A DNA stretch of 64,000 bases from an uncultured Eubacteriales bacterium. GTDB taxonomy: Bacteria; Bacillota; Clostridia; Oscillospirales; CAG-272. The stretch is from the NCBI GenBank assembly GCA_902491535.1, contig CABUHS010000002.1:1-64000 (forward strand), read 5' to 3'. Positions 1 through 7,344 of this stretch are shown here, piece after piece (position 1 is the stretch's first letter; each line of letters begins with the position of its first letter). A model generated the notes under the pieces. That model was given only the letters and a program-made list of their open reading frames with translations, was not told the origin of the DNA and did no database searches. The position numbers were made by a program, and so were the translations under genes.

Positions 1-74
1 TTCTCCGGCTTGCCTTGACGAGTGAACCAGCGCGGGAATATCTGAAAAAACGAGCCGAGGGAGCGACAAGCTGA
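1..74 (+). CDS. C-terminal tail of a gene cut by the window edge
   Basis: An open frame enters from the left edge (codons from base 3) and ends at TGA; the visible end reads EYLKKRAEGATS. Only 23 residues are visible, so the family cannot be recognised. It lies directly before a block of inverted repeats that looks like a transfer origin, so a mobilization-associated small protein is possible; that is inference from position only. Confidence 0.35.
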   Translation, partial: LRLALTSEPAREYLKKRAEGATS

Positions 75-78
75 AAAT

Positions 79-126
79 CCCTTAGGAACTAAGGGCGCAC
101 TTATACACCCTTGCGGGCGTGTGCGC
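79..126. other. oriT-like cluster of inverted repeats
   Basis: Three nested or adjacent palindromes are visible: CCCTTAG/CTAAGGG (79-95), GCGCAC/GTGCGC (95-126) and ACACCC/GGGcGTGT (105-122, loop TTGC). The sequence CTTATACACC lies inside. This plan resembles transfer origins of Tn1549-type clostridial elements as I remember them, but no relaxase gene is present beside it here, so it would be a remnant or a site acted on in trans. The match is from memory, not from an alignment. Bases 127-285 hold nothing else I can support. Confidence 0.35.
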
Positions 127-285
127 TCTGCCGAGGGCTTATCTCCGTCAGCCGAAGGGGCGGGCACGATTATGCGGTTTTTCGGGGTGAGAATCGCCGT
201 TTTTTTCTTTGCTGTGGGCGATTCCCAAAAGCAGAAAGGATTATGCCTCCTTGCCCGTTTTTTGAAAATGCCGCCGTTCGGGAAC

Positions 286-321
286 AAAAAAGCACCTGCT
301 TTCAGTCACGAAAACAGGTGC
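286..321 (-). terminator. Intrinsic terminator of the ABC exporter operon
   Basis: On the minus strand GCACCTG and CAGGTGC pair around a 16-base loop and are followed by TTTTTT. It lies just downstream of the last gene of the minus-strand ABC operon. Confidence 0.8.
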
Positions 322-353
322 GTGGAGCGGTGTTCGGCTTTGGGCGTGGAAAG

Positions 354-551
354 TTACCATTTTCCCTTTTTAATCCTTCCACCAATCAGAATGACAGAAA
401 ACACAGCGACCACAATCACAGCGGAAATCCATATGGGCGAAAGCACCCATATCCAACTCCACTGGATAACTCCCAACAGCTTCAGCACAATAAAGACAAT
501 CGTCAGAACGGATACGATGCCAAGCCCGCCTTGCTTTGCTTTATTATCCAT
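354..551 (-). CDS. Small two-helix membrane protein, Tmem_Fragile-X-F-like
   Basis: This 65-residue protein has two hydrophobic stretches (about residues 10-28 and 33-57) joined by a tryptophan-rich turn (VIQWSWIWVLSPIW), and a short basic tail. The GLG-x-VSVLTIVFIVLKL start and the WSWIWVLSPIWI core match small clostridial proteins annotated as Transmembrane Fragile-X-F family, whose role is unknown. The start overlaps the last 8 bases of the permease gene, so translation is probably coupled and the protein may be an accessory of the exporter (inference). Confidence 0.6.
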   Translation of the reverse strand: MDNKAKQGGLGIVSVLTIVFIVLKLLGVIQWSWIWVLSPIWISAVIVVAVFSVILIGGRIKKGKW

Positions 552-1785
552 ATTGTTTCTTAAAAACCTCTTTCATAATTTTTGTAAGCTTCGGCGGCGT
601 GCCGTAAAGAAGAACGCCTACACGGTAAATTTTTGCCGAAAGAATGCCGATGCCGACGGTAGAGCCGATTAAGATGATAATAGAAATGAAAATCTCATAC
701 CAGGCAACCGTACTCATACAAATTCTCGTAAACATAGCCATAGGCGAAGTGAACGGAATATATGAGCATACCTTCATCAACACAGAGTTTACGTTGCCGC
801 CTATCATCGAGAACAGAACAACCATAAAAGCAACAATGAAAAAGAAGGTGACAGGCAGCACCATAGTGCTTATATCTTCAAGCTTTGACGCGGTTGAGCC
901 GATTGCGCCGTAAAGGAAAGCGTAAATCAAAAAACCGAGAACAAAGAACACGAGCATATAAATGAACAGACTTACGGGCATATCGAATATCGAAGCGATT
1001 ACCGGATTCTGCAGCTGCGCTTTGTTGATATTATAAAACAGCAATGCCGACCCGAACACAAGCACAAGCTGCGTAAAACCTACGATACAGGACGCAAAAA
1101 CCTTTCCGAACATCATACTTGTAGGCTTTGCGCTCGTAATCAGAACCTCCATAGCCCGTGAACTCTTTTCGCTTGCCACGTTGGTCGCAACCAGCTGCCC
1201 GTAAAGCATAATCACCGTATACAATGCAAATATCATTATGTAGGTATAGAAATAATTTTTTATCTGGTCCACACCGAGCGTCATCGTGTTGCTTTCGATA
1301 ACCACCGACATAATATCTTTCGCCTGTTCGGGGGACAGCCCGTTTTGTATCATCGCGTTCACTCTGTAAACCTCTTGCAATACCGTGTCCGCAACAGCCT
1401 GATTGGAATCCCTCATATTGAGATTGTTTACATAATACGTGTAAGACGACGGACTGTTCAGAACAAAAGCGCACTCGACGCTGCCGCTTGTAATTTGCGA
1501 TTTTATATCGTCAGGCGTTCCGTCCGCGACTTTTACGTTATACCCCGTAAAGGCTTGCGTAAAATATTCCTTTACGGTTTTAGAAAGGGTTTCGTCCTCG
1601 GCGTACACAAGCATTACGGGAAGATCCTTTGACGGGGTTGTCCCGGACTTGAACGCCGATATAATATTTGGAATAAACATAGCGACAGCGATTGCCGCTA
1701 CAAGAAAGATCGTGACGCCCACAAAGACTTTGTTTTTAAGATAGCCTTTCAGCTCGAATTTAAGGATTTTCCCAAACTGTTTCAT
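544..1785 (-). CDS. ABC-2 type exporter permease, NatB-like
   Basis: This is the membrane half of an ABC exporter. One hydrophobic segment near residues 22-42 is followed by an extracytoplasmic loop of about 130 residues and then five to six hydrophobic segments between about 180 and 395. That plan and the 413-residue length are usual for NatB/YhaP-type permeases. A GGAGG site precedes the ATG, and 12 bases separate it from the ATPase gene upstream. The NatB name comes from the Bacillus sodium exporter; relatives export peptides or drugs, and the substrate cannot be read here. The inducible-looking leader upstream of the operon favours a stress or drug response (inference). Confidence 0.85.
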   Translation of the reverse strand: MKQFGKILKFELKGYLKNKVFVGVTIFLVAAIAVAMFIPNIISAFKSGTTPSKDLPVMLVYAEDETLSKTVKEYFTQAFTGYNVKVADGTPDDIKSQITSGSVECAFVLNSPSSYTYYVNNLNMRDSNQAVADTVLQEVYRVNAMIQNGLSPEQAKDIMSVVIESNTMTLGVDQIKNYFYTYIMIFALYTVIMLYGQLVATNVASEKSSRAMEVLITSAKPTSMMFGKVFASCIVGFTQLVLVFGSALLFYNINKAQLQNPVIASIFDMPVSLFIYMLVFFVLGFLIYAFLYGAIGSTASKLEDISTMVLPVTFFFIVAFMVVLFSMIGGNVNSVLMKVCSYIPFTSPMAMFTRICMSTVAWYEIFISIIILIGSTVGIGILSAKIYRVGVLLYGTPPKLTKIMKEVFKKQYG

Positions 1786-1797
1786 CGCTTTGCCTCC

Positions 1798-2688
1798 TTA
1801 CACCTGCGCGCCTGCGTACTCAACGAATATATCGTTAAGGGAGGGCTCAAACACTTTCACCTCGTCAATATCATAGGTTTCTACAAGCCGCTTCATCATA
1901 GATTGCTTTTCAGCGGGGCTTGCAAGCTGAATCAGCAGCGTGCCGTCCTCACACCCGGTGCAAGCCTTGCCCAAATCGGATTTTATCCGTTCGGGCTTTG
2001 TTGTGCTTACCACTAATTTATCGCGCACGTAATTTCTCTTTATTTCAATCAAATCTCCGCTGATTGCAACCCTGCCCGCGCTGAGAATTGCGATACTGTC
2101 GCAGAATTCCTCTATGTACGCCATCTGGTGGCTTGAAAATAAAACGATTTTCCCTTGCGAAATCTGTTCCTTTACCACGTCTTTCAGGAGCATGGCATTT
2201 ACGGGATCAAGCCCCGAAAACGGCTCGTCAAGAATGACAATGTGCGGATCGTGCGCAAGAGCCGTTATCAACTGAATTTTCTGCTGGTTTCCTTTTGAAA
2301 GGGTATCGAGCCGTTTGTTGCGGTACTCGGTCATACCGAGCCTGTCCAGCCAGTAATCCACCGCCTTGACCGCTTCTTTTGCGCTCATACCCTTCAGCTC
2401 CGCAAAATATGCAAGCTGGTCAATAACAAGCTTTTTGGGGTACAGTCCTCTTTCTTCGGGAAGATAGCCAAGCCCGATTTTGTGATAATCAATCGGCTTT
2501 CCGTTCAAAAGCACCTCTCCGCCGTTTGCGGGAAACACATTCATAATAATACGGATAGACGTCGTTTTACCTGCGCCGTTTCTGCCCAGAAGCCCGAACG
2601 CTTTGCCGCCCTCTGCCGTGAAAGAAACACCCTTGAGAACTTCTTTCTCGCCAAAAGACTTATCTATATTGTTTAATTCAAGTATCAT
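1798..2688 (-). CDS. ABC transporter ATP-binding protein, NatA-like
   Basis: This is the cytoplasmic ATPase that drives the adjacent permease. Visible motifs are Walker A (GRNGAGKTTS), signature (LSKGNQQK), Walker B with its glutamate (HIVILDEPFSGLDP) and the H-loop (SSHQM). About 80 residues after the ATPase fold form the C-terminal extension (DUF4162 type) common in this subfamily. I chose the second ATG (MILELNNIDKSF) because the GAGG site overlaps the upstream ATG at 2697 but sits 9 bases from this one. It is the first gene of a three-gene operon. Confidence 0.88.
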   Translation of the reverse strand: MILELNNIDKSFGEKEVLKGVSFTAEGGKAFGLLGRNGAGKTTSIRIIMNVFPANGGEVLLNGKPIDYHKIGLGYLPEERGLYPKKLVIDQLAYFAELKGMSAKEAVKAVDYWLDRLGMTEYRNKRLDTLSKGNQQKIQLITALAHDPHIVILDEPFSGLDPVNAMLLKDVVKEQISQGKIVLFSSHQMAYIEEFCDSIAILSAGRVAISGDLIEIKRNYVRDKLVVSTTKPERIKSDLGKACTGCEDGTLLIQLASPAEKQSMMKRLVETYDIDEVKVFEPSLNDIFVEYAGAQV

Positions 2689-2785
2689 ATATCTCATCCT
2701 CGCCGATTGTAATTTTATTCTTGCAGACTGGATTGATTTGGAAATGTTTTTATGATGTCATATTTATAATCAATCACGCGGCTTT

Positions 2786-2803
2786 TAACGTTACGATACG
2801 TTA
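2786..2803. promoter_or_regulatory. 18-bp palindrome, candidate operator
   Basis: TAACGT and ACGTTA are perfect half sites separated by six bases, about 100 bases before the ATPase start. Such palindromes are typical operators of TetR-type regulators. No regulator gene is next to it, and it follows the end of a second short leader frame (2791-2835, minus). Its function is inferred from symmetry only. Confidence 0.4.
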
Positions 2804-2835
2804 TGGATCAAATCCGTTGTTCTTTTGTGATTCAT
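2791..2835 (-). CDS. Possible second leader peptide or start of a lost gene (14 codons)
   Basis: On the minus strand an ATG follows GAGGAA directly and reads MNHKRTTDLIHNVS to a TAA. It lies between the attenuator hairpin and the ABC genes. The ribosome site is too close to be ideal. It may be a regulatory peptide or the first codons of a resistance gene that was replaced by the ABC operon. Confidence 0.3.
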   Translation of the reverse strand: MNHKRTTDLIHNVS

Positions 2836-2865
2836 TTCCTCGTCGTTACTTCCTTCAAAAATAAC

Positions 2866-2901
2866 AAAAAAGCGCAAGGGAAAAGTCATTTCTCTGCGCT
2901 T
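2866..2901 (-). terminator. Leader terminator (attenuator) before the ABC operon
   Basis: On the minus strand AAGCGCA and TGCGCTT form a stem with further pairing inside (GAGAAA with TTTTCCC), followed by TTTTTT. It lies within the transcribed leader of the ABC operon, about 180 bases before the first structural gene. The last codons and stop of the 11-residue leader peptide form one arm, so ribosome position on the leader would decide whether the terminator folds. Confidence 0.65.
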
Positions 2902-2921
2902 GTAATCTTATTGTGTTTCAT
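2886..2921 (-). CDS. 11-residue leader peptide MKHNKITSAEK
   Basis: A very good ribosome site (GGGAGGT, 8 bases before the ATG) precedes a frame of 11 codons whose stop falls inside the terminator hairpin. This is the classical arrangement of attenuation leaders that sense ribosome stalling, as in front of many antibiotic resistance genes. I do not recognise the peptide with certainty. It is too short for usual gene callers. Confidence 0.6.
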   Translation of the reverse strand: MKHNKITSAEK

Positions 2922-3038
2922 TGGCGGTTACCTCCCGTCGAGAGTTTTAGTTTTAATAATTTGTTGGTTTTTTGTTCTGCTTCTTTATCTTGTTCTTGAT
3001 GTTTCAGTATCTATCTCTATACGGATATTATCAAGTAT

Positions 3039-3067
3039 ATTATAGCACAAAATTTTTATTTTTTCAA
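3039..3067 (-). promoter_or_regulatory. Promoter of the ABC operon leader
   Basis: On the minus strand TTGAAA, 17 bases, then TATAAT preceded by TGC (extended -10). This is a near-consensus housekeeping promoter and would start a transcript through the leader peptide and attenuator into the ABC genes. Its -35 box touches the broken end of the MATE gene. Confidence 0.75.
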
Positions 3068-3069
3068 GC

Positions 3070-3609
3070 CTTAATGCGCTATTCTACGGCTGTATCGGCT
3101 ATATTACCTCGATTCTCTATCTGCTGCTGCAAGGAGTGGGCGACGGCAGCCAACCGCTGATCAGTCAGTATTACGGAGAGAAAGACCAATCTTCCGTTCG
3201 GACTACCCGAAAGCTGGCATATTTGACCGCTGCTGTGATTACGGTAGTCTGTATGGTCGGCGTCTATCTTGCAAGAGCAAAAATCGGCATTCTGTTTGGT
3301 GCTTCGGCGGAGACAAATGCCGGGGTCATTCAATATCTTCCGTTTTTCCTCGCAACGCTGCTGTTTCTGGCGTTTGTCCGCATTACGACTTCCTATTTCT
3401 ACGCAACGGAAAAGAATGCTCTGTCCTATCTTCTTGTATATGCCGAGCCGCTCGATACGCTTCTGATGCTTCTGATTCTTCCGCCAATGCTGAAGCTGAC
3501 CGGCGTATGGCTTGCCGTACCGATTGCGCAGGTTATCACCTTTGTGATTGCCTGCGTTGCCAAGCGGCGTGTGGATGCTAAAATTTGGAGTAGCACTATG
3601 GCAGGGTAG
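3070..3609 (+). pseudogene. Truncated MATE efflux pump, C-terminal half only
   Basis: The frame reads LNALFYGCIGYITSILY and then LQGVGDGSQPLISQYYGE, a typical loop before the second six-helix half of MATE drug/sodium antiporters. Further hydrophobic helices follow to about VIACVAKRR. Full proteins have about 450 residues; only about 180 remain and there is no start codon or ribosome site. The break is at the promoter of the ABC leader on the opposite strand, suggesting that insertion of the ABC cassette removed the N-terminal half. The last dozen residues also look unlike MATE ends. Confidence 0.75.
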
Positions 3610-4247
3610 AAAAGCGGTACTTATCTTTTGCATGACCTGTGCCTGCAAGAAGATAAAAACCATACATCCCCATTTTTGACACCGCTTACAGGCGAGAAAA
3701 TCCCCAATATCCAACCCTAAACTGCGCACAAATCTACCCTATCCATCTGTCCTATATTTTTGCCTCGACATGCCAGCAAACCGCTCGCCCTTTGATTGAT
3801 AGATTTATACTTCATCAGGATAGTATTTGATTCTTTCGTAATTATTTAGGTAGTATTTATTTGCGTTGACTTATCTGCCGTCTATGCATATGGATTGCAC
3901 TATTCCGTGATACACAACACAGAGTAGCCGGTGCTCGGCTTTGCGTGTTCTTTTTCGGTTTGATTAGTTATCGTTCAATTCCGTGAAGCACAAAGATGCG
4001 TCCTGCGTGCAAGGCTTCGAATGCAACTCTCAAAATCGTCAGAAATGAAAAAACTCTGTGCCATGTTTGATATGCAGCACAGAAACTTCCTATGTTGTAG
4101 AAGGTAATGGACAGCGGACTTGTCCTTCGCCAGATGCCCAATATAGGCTTTGCGGTGGATTTCTGATTGCATCCGCACCGCTATTTTTCTTGTCATGCTT
4201 TATATAAGGTTGTCGTTCAAGTTCTTTTTGGTAAAGACAGATGAGGG
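3610..4247. other. Gene-free junction region
   Basis: I see no convincing coding frame in this stretch. It holds one terminator hairpin (3916-3955) and then runs into the first promoter of the large element. The left boundary of the recombinase-carrying element probably lies here, but no short repeat shared with the right end could be found by eye. Confidence 0.5.
3916..3955 (+). terminator. Intrinsic terminator with no gene before it
   Basis: AACAC/GTGTT enclose AGCCG/CGGCT with a 5-base loop, followed by CTTTTTC. No intact gene ends here, so it probably belonged to a deleted gene. Confidence 0.6.
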
Positions 4248-4252
4248 TTTTT

Positions 4253-4302
4253 ACTTGCCAAACTGTTCCTTGTCTATCAGATTGCAGATACCCAATTATA
4301 AT
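4253..4302 (+). promoter_or_regulatory. Element promoter box A (TTTTTACTTGCCAAA)
   Basis: The ACTTGCCA box begins 71 bases before the start codon of the next gene. The hexamer 17 bases after TTGCCA is CAGATT. A TATAAT lies further downstream (4297-4302) without a good -35. The same box is found at six other unit starts in this element. Confidence 0.55.
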
Positions 4303-4323
4303 AGACAAAGGAGCAGTTTATCT

Positions 4324-4926
4324 ATGGAAAAAGAAATTTCAAAAGGCACTCAAAAGTTCTTATGGCATATGGTCTCATTTGTTGCGGTATTTATTATCGC
4401 ATTGGTTGTTCTATGCCGCTTTTTGCCCGAACCGAACCGTACAGCTACCACAGATCCGAATTTGCAGGTAAGCACATCACAAACAGACAGTACATCTACG
4501 GATTTTGATTCGGTAAAAGAGCGTGTGGACCGGGCAAATAACACTACAGGAAAAGAAGTGAAAAGCCTTTATATGGGCGAGGGCAAATCATCCATGCAGA
4601 AACAGCTTGAAACAAAGCTGTTTTTCAATACCGTAAAGAACATACTGATTTGCGTTTTGCTTGCCGTGGTGATTATCGCACTTCTGAAAAAGGGTTTCAG
4701 TCTCAAAAAGATCAAGAAGATTCTGGACGAGGATGACGAACTTACGGACAGTACGCAGCCCGCCAAAACTCCGGAAAAAGCCGAGACAAAGGATGAGCCG
4801 ACAAAGGACGATGCAGACGATACAGTTGCTTCGGAGGAGAGCGATAATTCCGACGAAGAAGAACCGCCGATTGTTGAGCCAAAGGAGCCTGACGAACAGG
4901 AAGTTGCCGAAAAGTGTAAGCTGTAA
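4324..4926 (+). CDS. Bitopic membrane protein with acidic cytoplasmic tail
   Basis: This 200-residue protein has two hydrophobic segments: residues about 14-34 (VSFVAVFIIALVVLCRFL) and about 103-121. Between them is a Ser/Thr-rich, probably extracytoplasmic stretch. After the second segment comes a basic patch (KKGFSLKKIKK) and then a strongly acidic Pro/Glu/Asp-rich tail of about 65 residues. AAAGGAG 8 bases before the ATG fixes the start; the frame stays open 58 codons upstream without a site. It forms its own unit between promoter box A and a perfect terminator. No family was recognised. Confidence 0.75.
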   Translation: MEKEISKGTQKFLWHMVSFVAVFIIALVVLCRFLPEPNRTATTDPNLQVSTSQTDSTSTDFDSVKERVDRANNTTGKEVKSLYMGEGKSSMQKQLETKLFFNTVKNILICVLLAVVIIALLKKGFSLKKIKKILDEDDELTDSTQPAKTPEKAETKDEPTKDDADDTVASEESDNSDEEEPPIVEPKEPDEQEVAEKCKL

Positions 4927-4933
4927 CAGACGA

Positions 4934-4967
4934 AGAGAGAGGATGTGGGTGATCCTCTCTCTTTTTT
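4934..4967 (+). terminator. Intrinsic terminator
   Basis: Perfect 11-bp stem AGAGAGAGGAT/ATCCTCTCTCT, 7-base loop, then six T. The T-run is also the start of promoter box B, so terminator and next promoter are fused. Confidence 0.9.
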
Positions 4968-4998
4968 ACTTGCCAACATAGTGATCGGATAACAGAAT
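4968..4998 (+). promoter_or_regulatory. Element promoter box B
   Basis: ACTTGCCA follows directly on the terminator T-run and lies 70 bases before the next start codon. TTGCCA is followed after exactly 17 bases by CAGAAT, a weak -10. Confidence 0.6.
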
Positions 4999-5037
4999 GT
5001 CAGAGCAACTTTAAAATAGAGTAAGGAGGAATAGTTT

Positions 5038-5850
5038 ATGCTGATGCCGGAAAACTTTGAAATTCGGGATAACGGTGTGCTCGTGATTTTCGTAAATGAG
5101 GTTGAGTATGAGTTTGTTGAAAAGGACGACTTTATTTACAGCGACAAAAAGAAAATCATTCTCAAGCATCATGCTGTTATCAACCTGGCAAACAACGCGA
5201 AAATCAAGGTGGGGCCGCCGGTGCTGCTAAGCAGTCACGACTCAGGCAGTTTTGTTTTCTGCCGTGAAGCGGTGATGAACGACGGGACAAAGTATTGTGC
5301 TGTCGGGGAAGCAAACGGCGTAAAGGATAATCTGTGGAGCGAATATCTGCAGCAGTATCCTGCGGAAACAGCAGATAACCGCGCTTATGAGCGCGCAGTA
5401 CTCGGAATCGTCGGACTGTATGGTAAGGTGTATGGCGGAAGTGAAATTCCGTTCGCTGACGAAAACCTACCTGCGGCGGCTGCGGAAAAGGCGCCCGAAA
5501 AGCAGCCGGAAGAACATCATACGGAACAATCGGCTGAAAAAACCGATGAAACTCAAACCGCTTCTCCGGAGGCACCGACCGGGAATCTGCCGAAATGGTG
5601 GAATGATATCGGTGTCGGGCTGTATACGGACAAGCAGCTTGATCCGGATACATTTATCGTTACGCAGGGACAGTGCAAGGGGAAAAACTGGACGGTCAAA
5701 TATCTGTATGACTATAACTACAAAAGCTGCTGGTATTTTGCCACCAGGGATCTTGAAAACGCACCGAGCGAAGACTTCACCAAGCAGGTATATGCCTGCC
5801 GGCGCGCCGTCAAAAAATATGGCATCAAACCGGAGGAAAAGGCTGCGTAA
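5038..5850 (+). CDS. Unknown element protein, possibly recombination-related
   Basis: This 270-residue protein has an N-terminal domain (1-145), an Ala/Glu/Pro-rich linker (about 145-185) and a C-terminal domain (186-270) rich in Trp, Tyr and Lys. Near residues 118-140 the motif NRAYERAVLGIVGLYGKVY resembles the RAxxRA...GLxGKVYS region of phage and plasmid single-strand annealing proteins (Rad52/Erf type); this is a weak, by-eye resemblance. GGAGG lies 8 bases before the ATG. It is first in a unit with two adenine methyltransferases, which fits DNA metabolism. Confidence 0.65.
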   Translation: MLMPENFEIRDNGVLVIFVNEVEYEFVEKDDFIYSDKKKIILKHHAVINLANNAKIKVGPPVLLSSHDSGSFVFCREAVMNDGTKYCAVGEANGVKDNLWSEYLQQYPAETADNRAYERAVLGIVGLYGKVYGGSEIPFADENLPAAAAEKAPEKQPEEHHTEQSAEKTDETQTASPEAPTGNLPKWWNDIGVGLYTDKQLDPDTFIVTQGQCKGKNWTVKYLYDYNYKSCWYFATRDLENAPSEDFTKQVYACRRAVKKYGIKPEEKAA

Positions 5851-5897
5851 GCAGTCTTTCCTACATAGCCCGATTGAATAGGCAAAAATAATTATAT

Positions 5898-6476
5898 TTG
5901 GAGGTGATAGCTGCAATTTCTGCGAAGTACAAAGTTATTTATGCAGATCCGCCGTGGCAGTTCAAAACATATTCCGAGAAAGGACTTGGAAAATCGGCAG
6001 ACCAACATTATCCGACAATGTCGGTGAGCGACATCAAAGCATTGCCGGTATCGGAAATTGCAGACAAAGACTGCGCTTTGTTTTTGTGGACGACCATACC
6101 GTTTTTAAGGCAAAGCTTCGATGTAATGAAATCCTGGGGATTCGAGTATAAGACAGTGGCATTTGTGTGGATCAAGCGTAACCGAAAGTCGGATGGTCTG
6201 TTTTGGGGAACAGGATATTGGACGCGGGCTAACAGCGAGATCTGTATGCTGGCGACAAGGGGTAACCCCAAGCGCGTATCTGCAAGTGTGCACCAGGTCA
6301 TAATCTCACGCATAGAGGAGCACAGTAAAAAGCCGCAGGAAGCGAGAGAACGTATCGTAAAGCTGATGGGAGATGTTCCGAAAATCGAATTGTTTGCGAG
6401 GCAGAAAGTCGATGGGTGGGATGTCTGGGGTAACGAGGTGGACTGTGATGTCGAGCTGAACGTGGTGGGCGTATGA
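5898..6476 (+). CDS. MT-A70 family adenine methyltransferase, copy 1
   Basis: The predicted activity is N6-methylation of adenine using S-adenosylmethionine. The DPPW catalytic motif lies in VIYADPPWQFKTYSEKG near the N-terminus, followed by the family's conserved FLWTT, W(G)F-YKT-AFVWIK, RANSEICMLATRG and LFARQKVDGWDVWGNE blocks. Length (about 186-192 aa) is normal. The start is odd: GGAGGTG at 5900-5906 is an ideal ribosome site, but no ATG, GTG or TTG sits at proper distance after it; the in-frame TTG (5898) and GTG (5904) overlap the site, and an ATT at 5916 has ideal spacing. Its last bases overlap the next gene. Confidence 0.85.
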   Translation: MEVIAAISAKYKVIYADPPWQFKTYSEKGLGKSADQHYPTMSVSDIKALPVSEIADKDCALFLWTTIPFLRQSFDVMKSWGFEYKTVAFVWIKRNRKSDGLFWGTGYWTRANSEICMLATRGNPKRVSASVHQVIISRIEEHSKKPQEARERIVKLMGDVPKIELFARQKVDGWDVWGNEVDCDVELNVVGV

Positions 6477-7015
6477 AAAAGTATCAAATTATTTATGCAG
6501 ATCCGCCATGGCGATATGACAGAAGCGGAGTGCAGGGGTCGGCGGAAAAAATCTACCCAACCATGACGCTGGAGGATATTTGCAATCTTCCGGTTGCCGA
6601 CATTACAGATACGGATGCGGCGCTGTTCCTGTGGGCGACATTCCCTAAGCTACGGGAGGCTCTGCAAACAATAAAATCGTGGGGCTTTCAGTATAAAAGC
6701 GTCGCATTTGTCTGGCTCAAAAGAAATAAGAACGGACAGGGCTGGTTTTACGGTCTCGGCTTCTGGACGCGGGGAAACGCTGAAATTTGCCTGCTTGCAA
6801 CAAAGGGGCATCCGAAACGAAGATCGCGCAAGGTGCATCAATTTATCATCAGTCCGCTGCGCAGTCACAGCCAAAAGCCGGACGAAGCCAGAGATAAGAT
6901 ACTTGAGCTTATGGGTGACTTGCCGCGAATTGAACTGTTTGCGAGGAGAAAAACAGACGGTTGGGATGTGTGGGGGAACGAAGTGGAAAGCGATATATCA
7001 TTGACGCAGGAATAA
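6473..7015 (+). CDS. MT-A70 family adenine methyltransferase, copy 2
   Basis: It is a paralogue of the gene before it, with the same blocks: IYADPPWRYDRSG, LFLWATF, SVAFVWLKRNKNG, NAEICLLATKGHPKR and RRKTDGWDVWGNEV. The start overlaps the stop of copy 1 by 4 bases (ATGA), so the two are co-translated. Tandem copies may recognise different sites or form a heterodimer, as some MT-A70 enzymes do (inference). Such enzymes on mobile elements usually protect DNA from host restriction or regulate the element; no partner endonuclease is visible. Confidence 0.87.
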   Translation: MKKYQIIYADPPWRYDRSGVQGSAEKIYPTMTLEDICNLPVADITDTDAALFLWATFPKLREALQTIKSWGFQYKSVAFVWLKRNKNGQGWFYGLGFWTRGNAEICLLATKGHPKRRSRKVHQFIISPLRSHSQKPDEARDKILELMGDLPRIELFARRKTDGWDVWGNEVESDISLTQE

Positions 7016-7033
7016 TAAAAAATACCGAAAGGG

Positions 7034-7064
7034 GCTTGCCAAATCAAAAAGTATGTATTATATT
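7034..7064 (+). promoter_or_regulatory. Element promoter box C
   Basis: GCTTGCCAAATC replaces the usual ACTTGCCAAATC. TTGCCA is followed after exactly 17 bases by TATATT, a good -10 box. It lies 78 bases before the next start codon and is not preceded by a terminator. Confidence 0.6.
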
Positions 7065-7111
7065 CTCTCAGCAATTTATGAAAACGGCGATTTGTTAAGG
7101 AGGAAGCGTAA

Positions 7112-7333
7112 ATGAATCATAACCGCGATATCGGGATATCCGACGGAATGCTGCGCAAAAACATTTATCCCGGACTTCGTGTCCGTATCGTCCTGAAGGC
7201 TGATCAGAGAAGCGGCAAGCTGACCGAAGGTGTCGTTCGGGATATTCTGACGAATGCCGAATATCATTCAAGAGGTATCAAGGTCAGACTTACAGACGGA
7301 AAAATCGGCCGTGTACAGCAGATTATAGATTAG
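7112..7333 (+). CDS. YwbE family protein (DUF2196)
   Basis: This 73-residue protein matches the small YwbE family: RxxIxPGxxVxIVLKxDQRSGKLTEGVVxDILTxxxYHxxGIKVRL is visible nearly in full (residues about 15-62), ending in GKIGRVQQI. The fold is a small beta barrel of unknown role, possibly nucleic-acid binding. AAGGAGG precedes the ATG. It is first in the unit that also carries the partition genes. Confidence 0.85.
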   Translation: MNHNRDIGISDGMLRKNIYPGLRVRIVLKADQRSGKLTEGVVRDILTNAEYHSRGIKVRLTDGKIGRVQQIID

Positions 7334-7344
7334 GCGGTGACGGC

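Noticed and set aside
2803..3160. Plus-strand frames opposite the ABC leader
   Set aside because: They are the reverse of the leader peptide, attenuator and promoter; no ribosome site.
3079..3729. Long minus-strand frame across the MATE remnant
   Set aside because: The plus-strand frame encodes recognisable MATE sequence; the opposite frame is a shadow.
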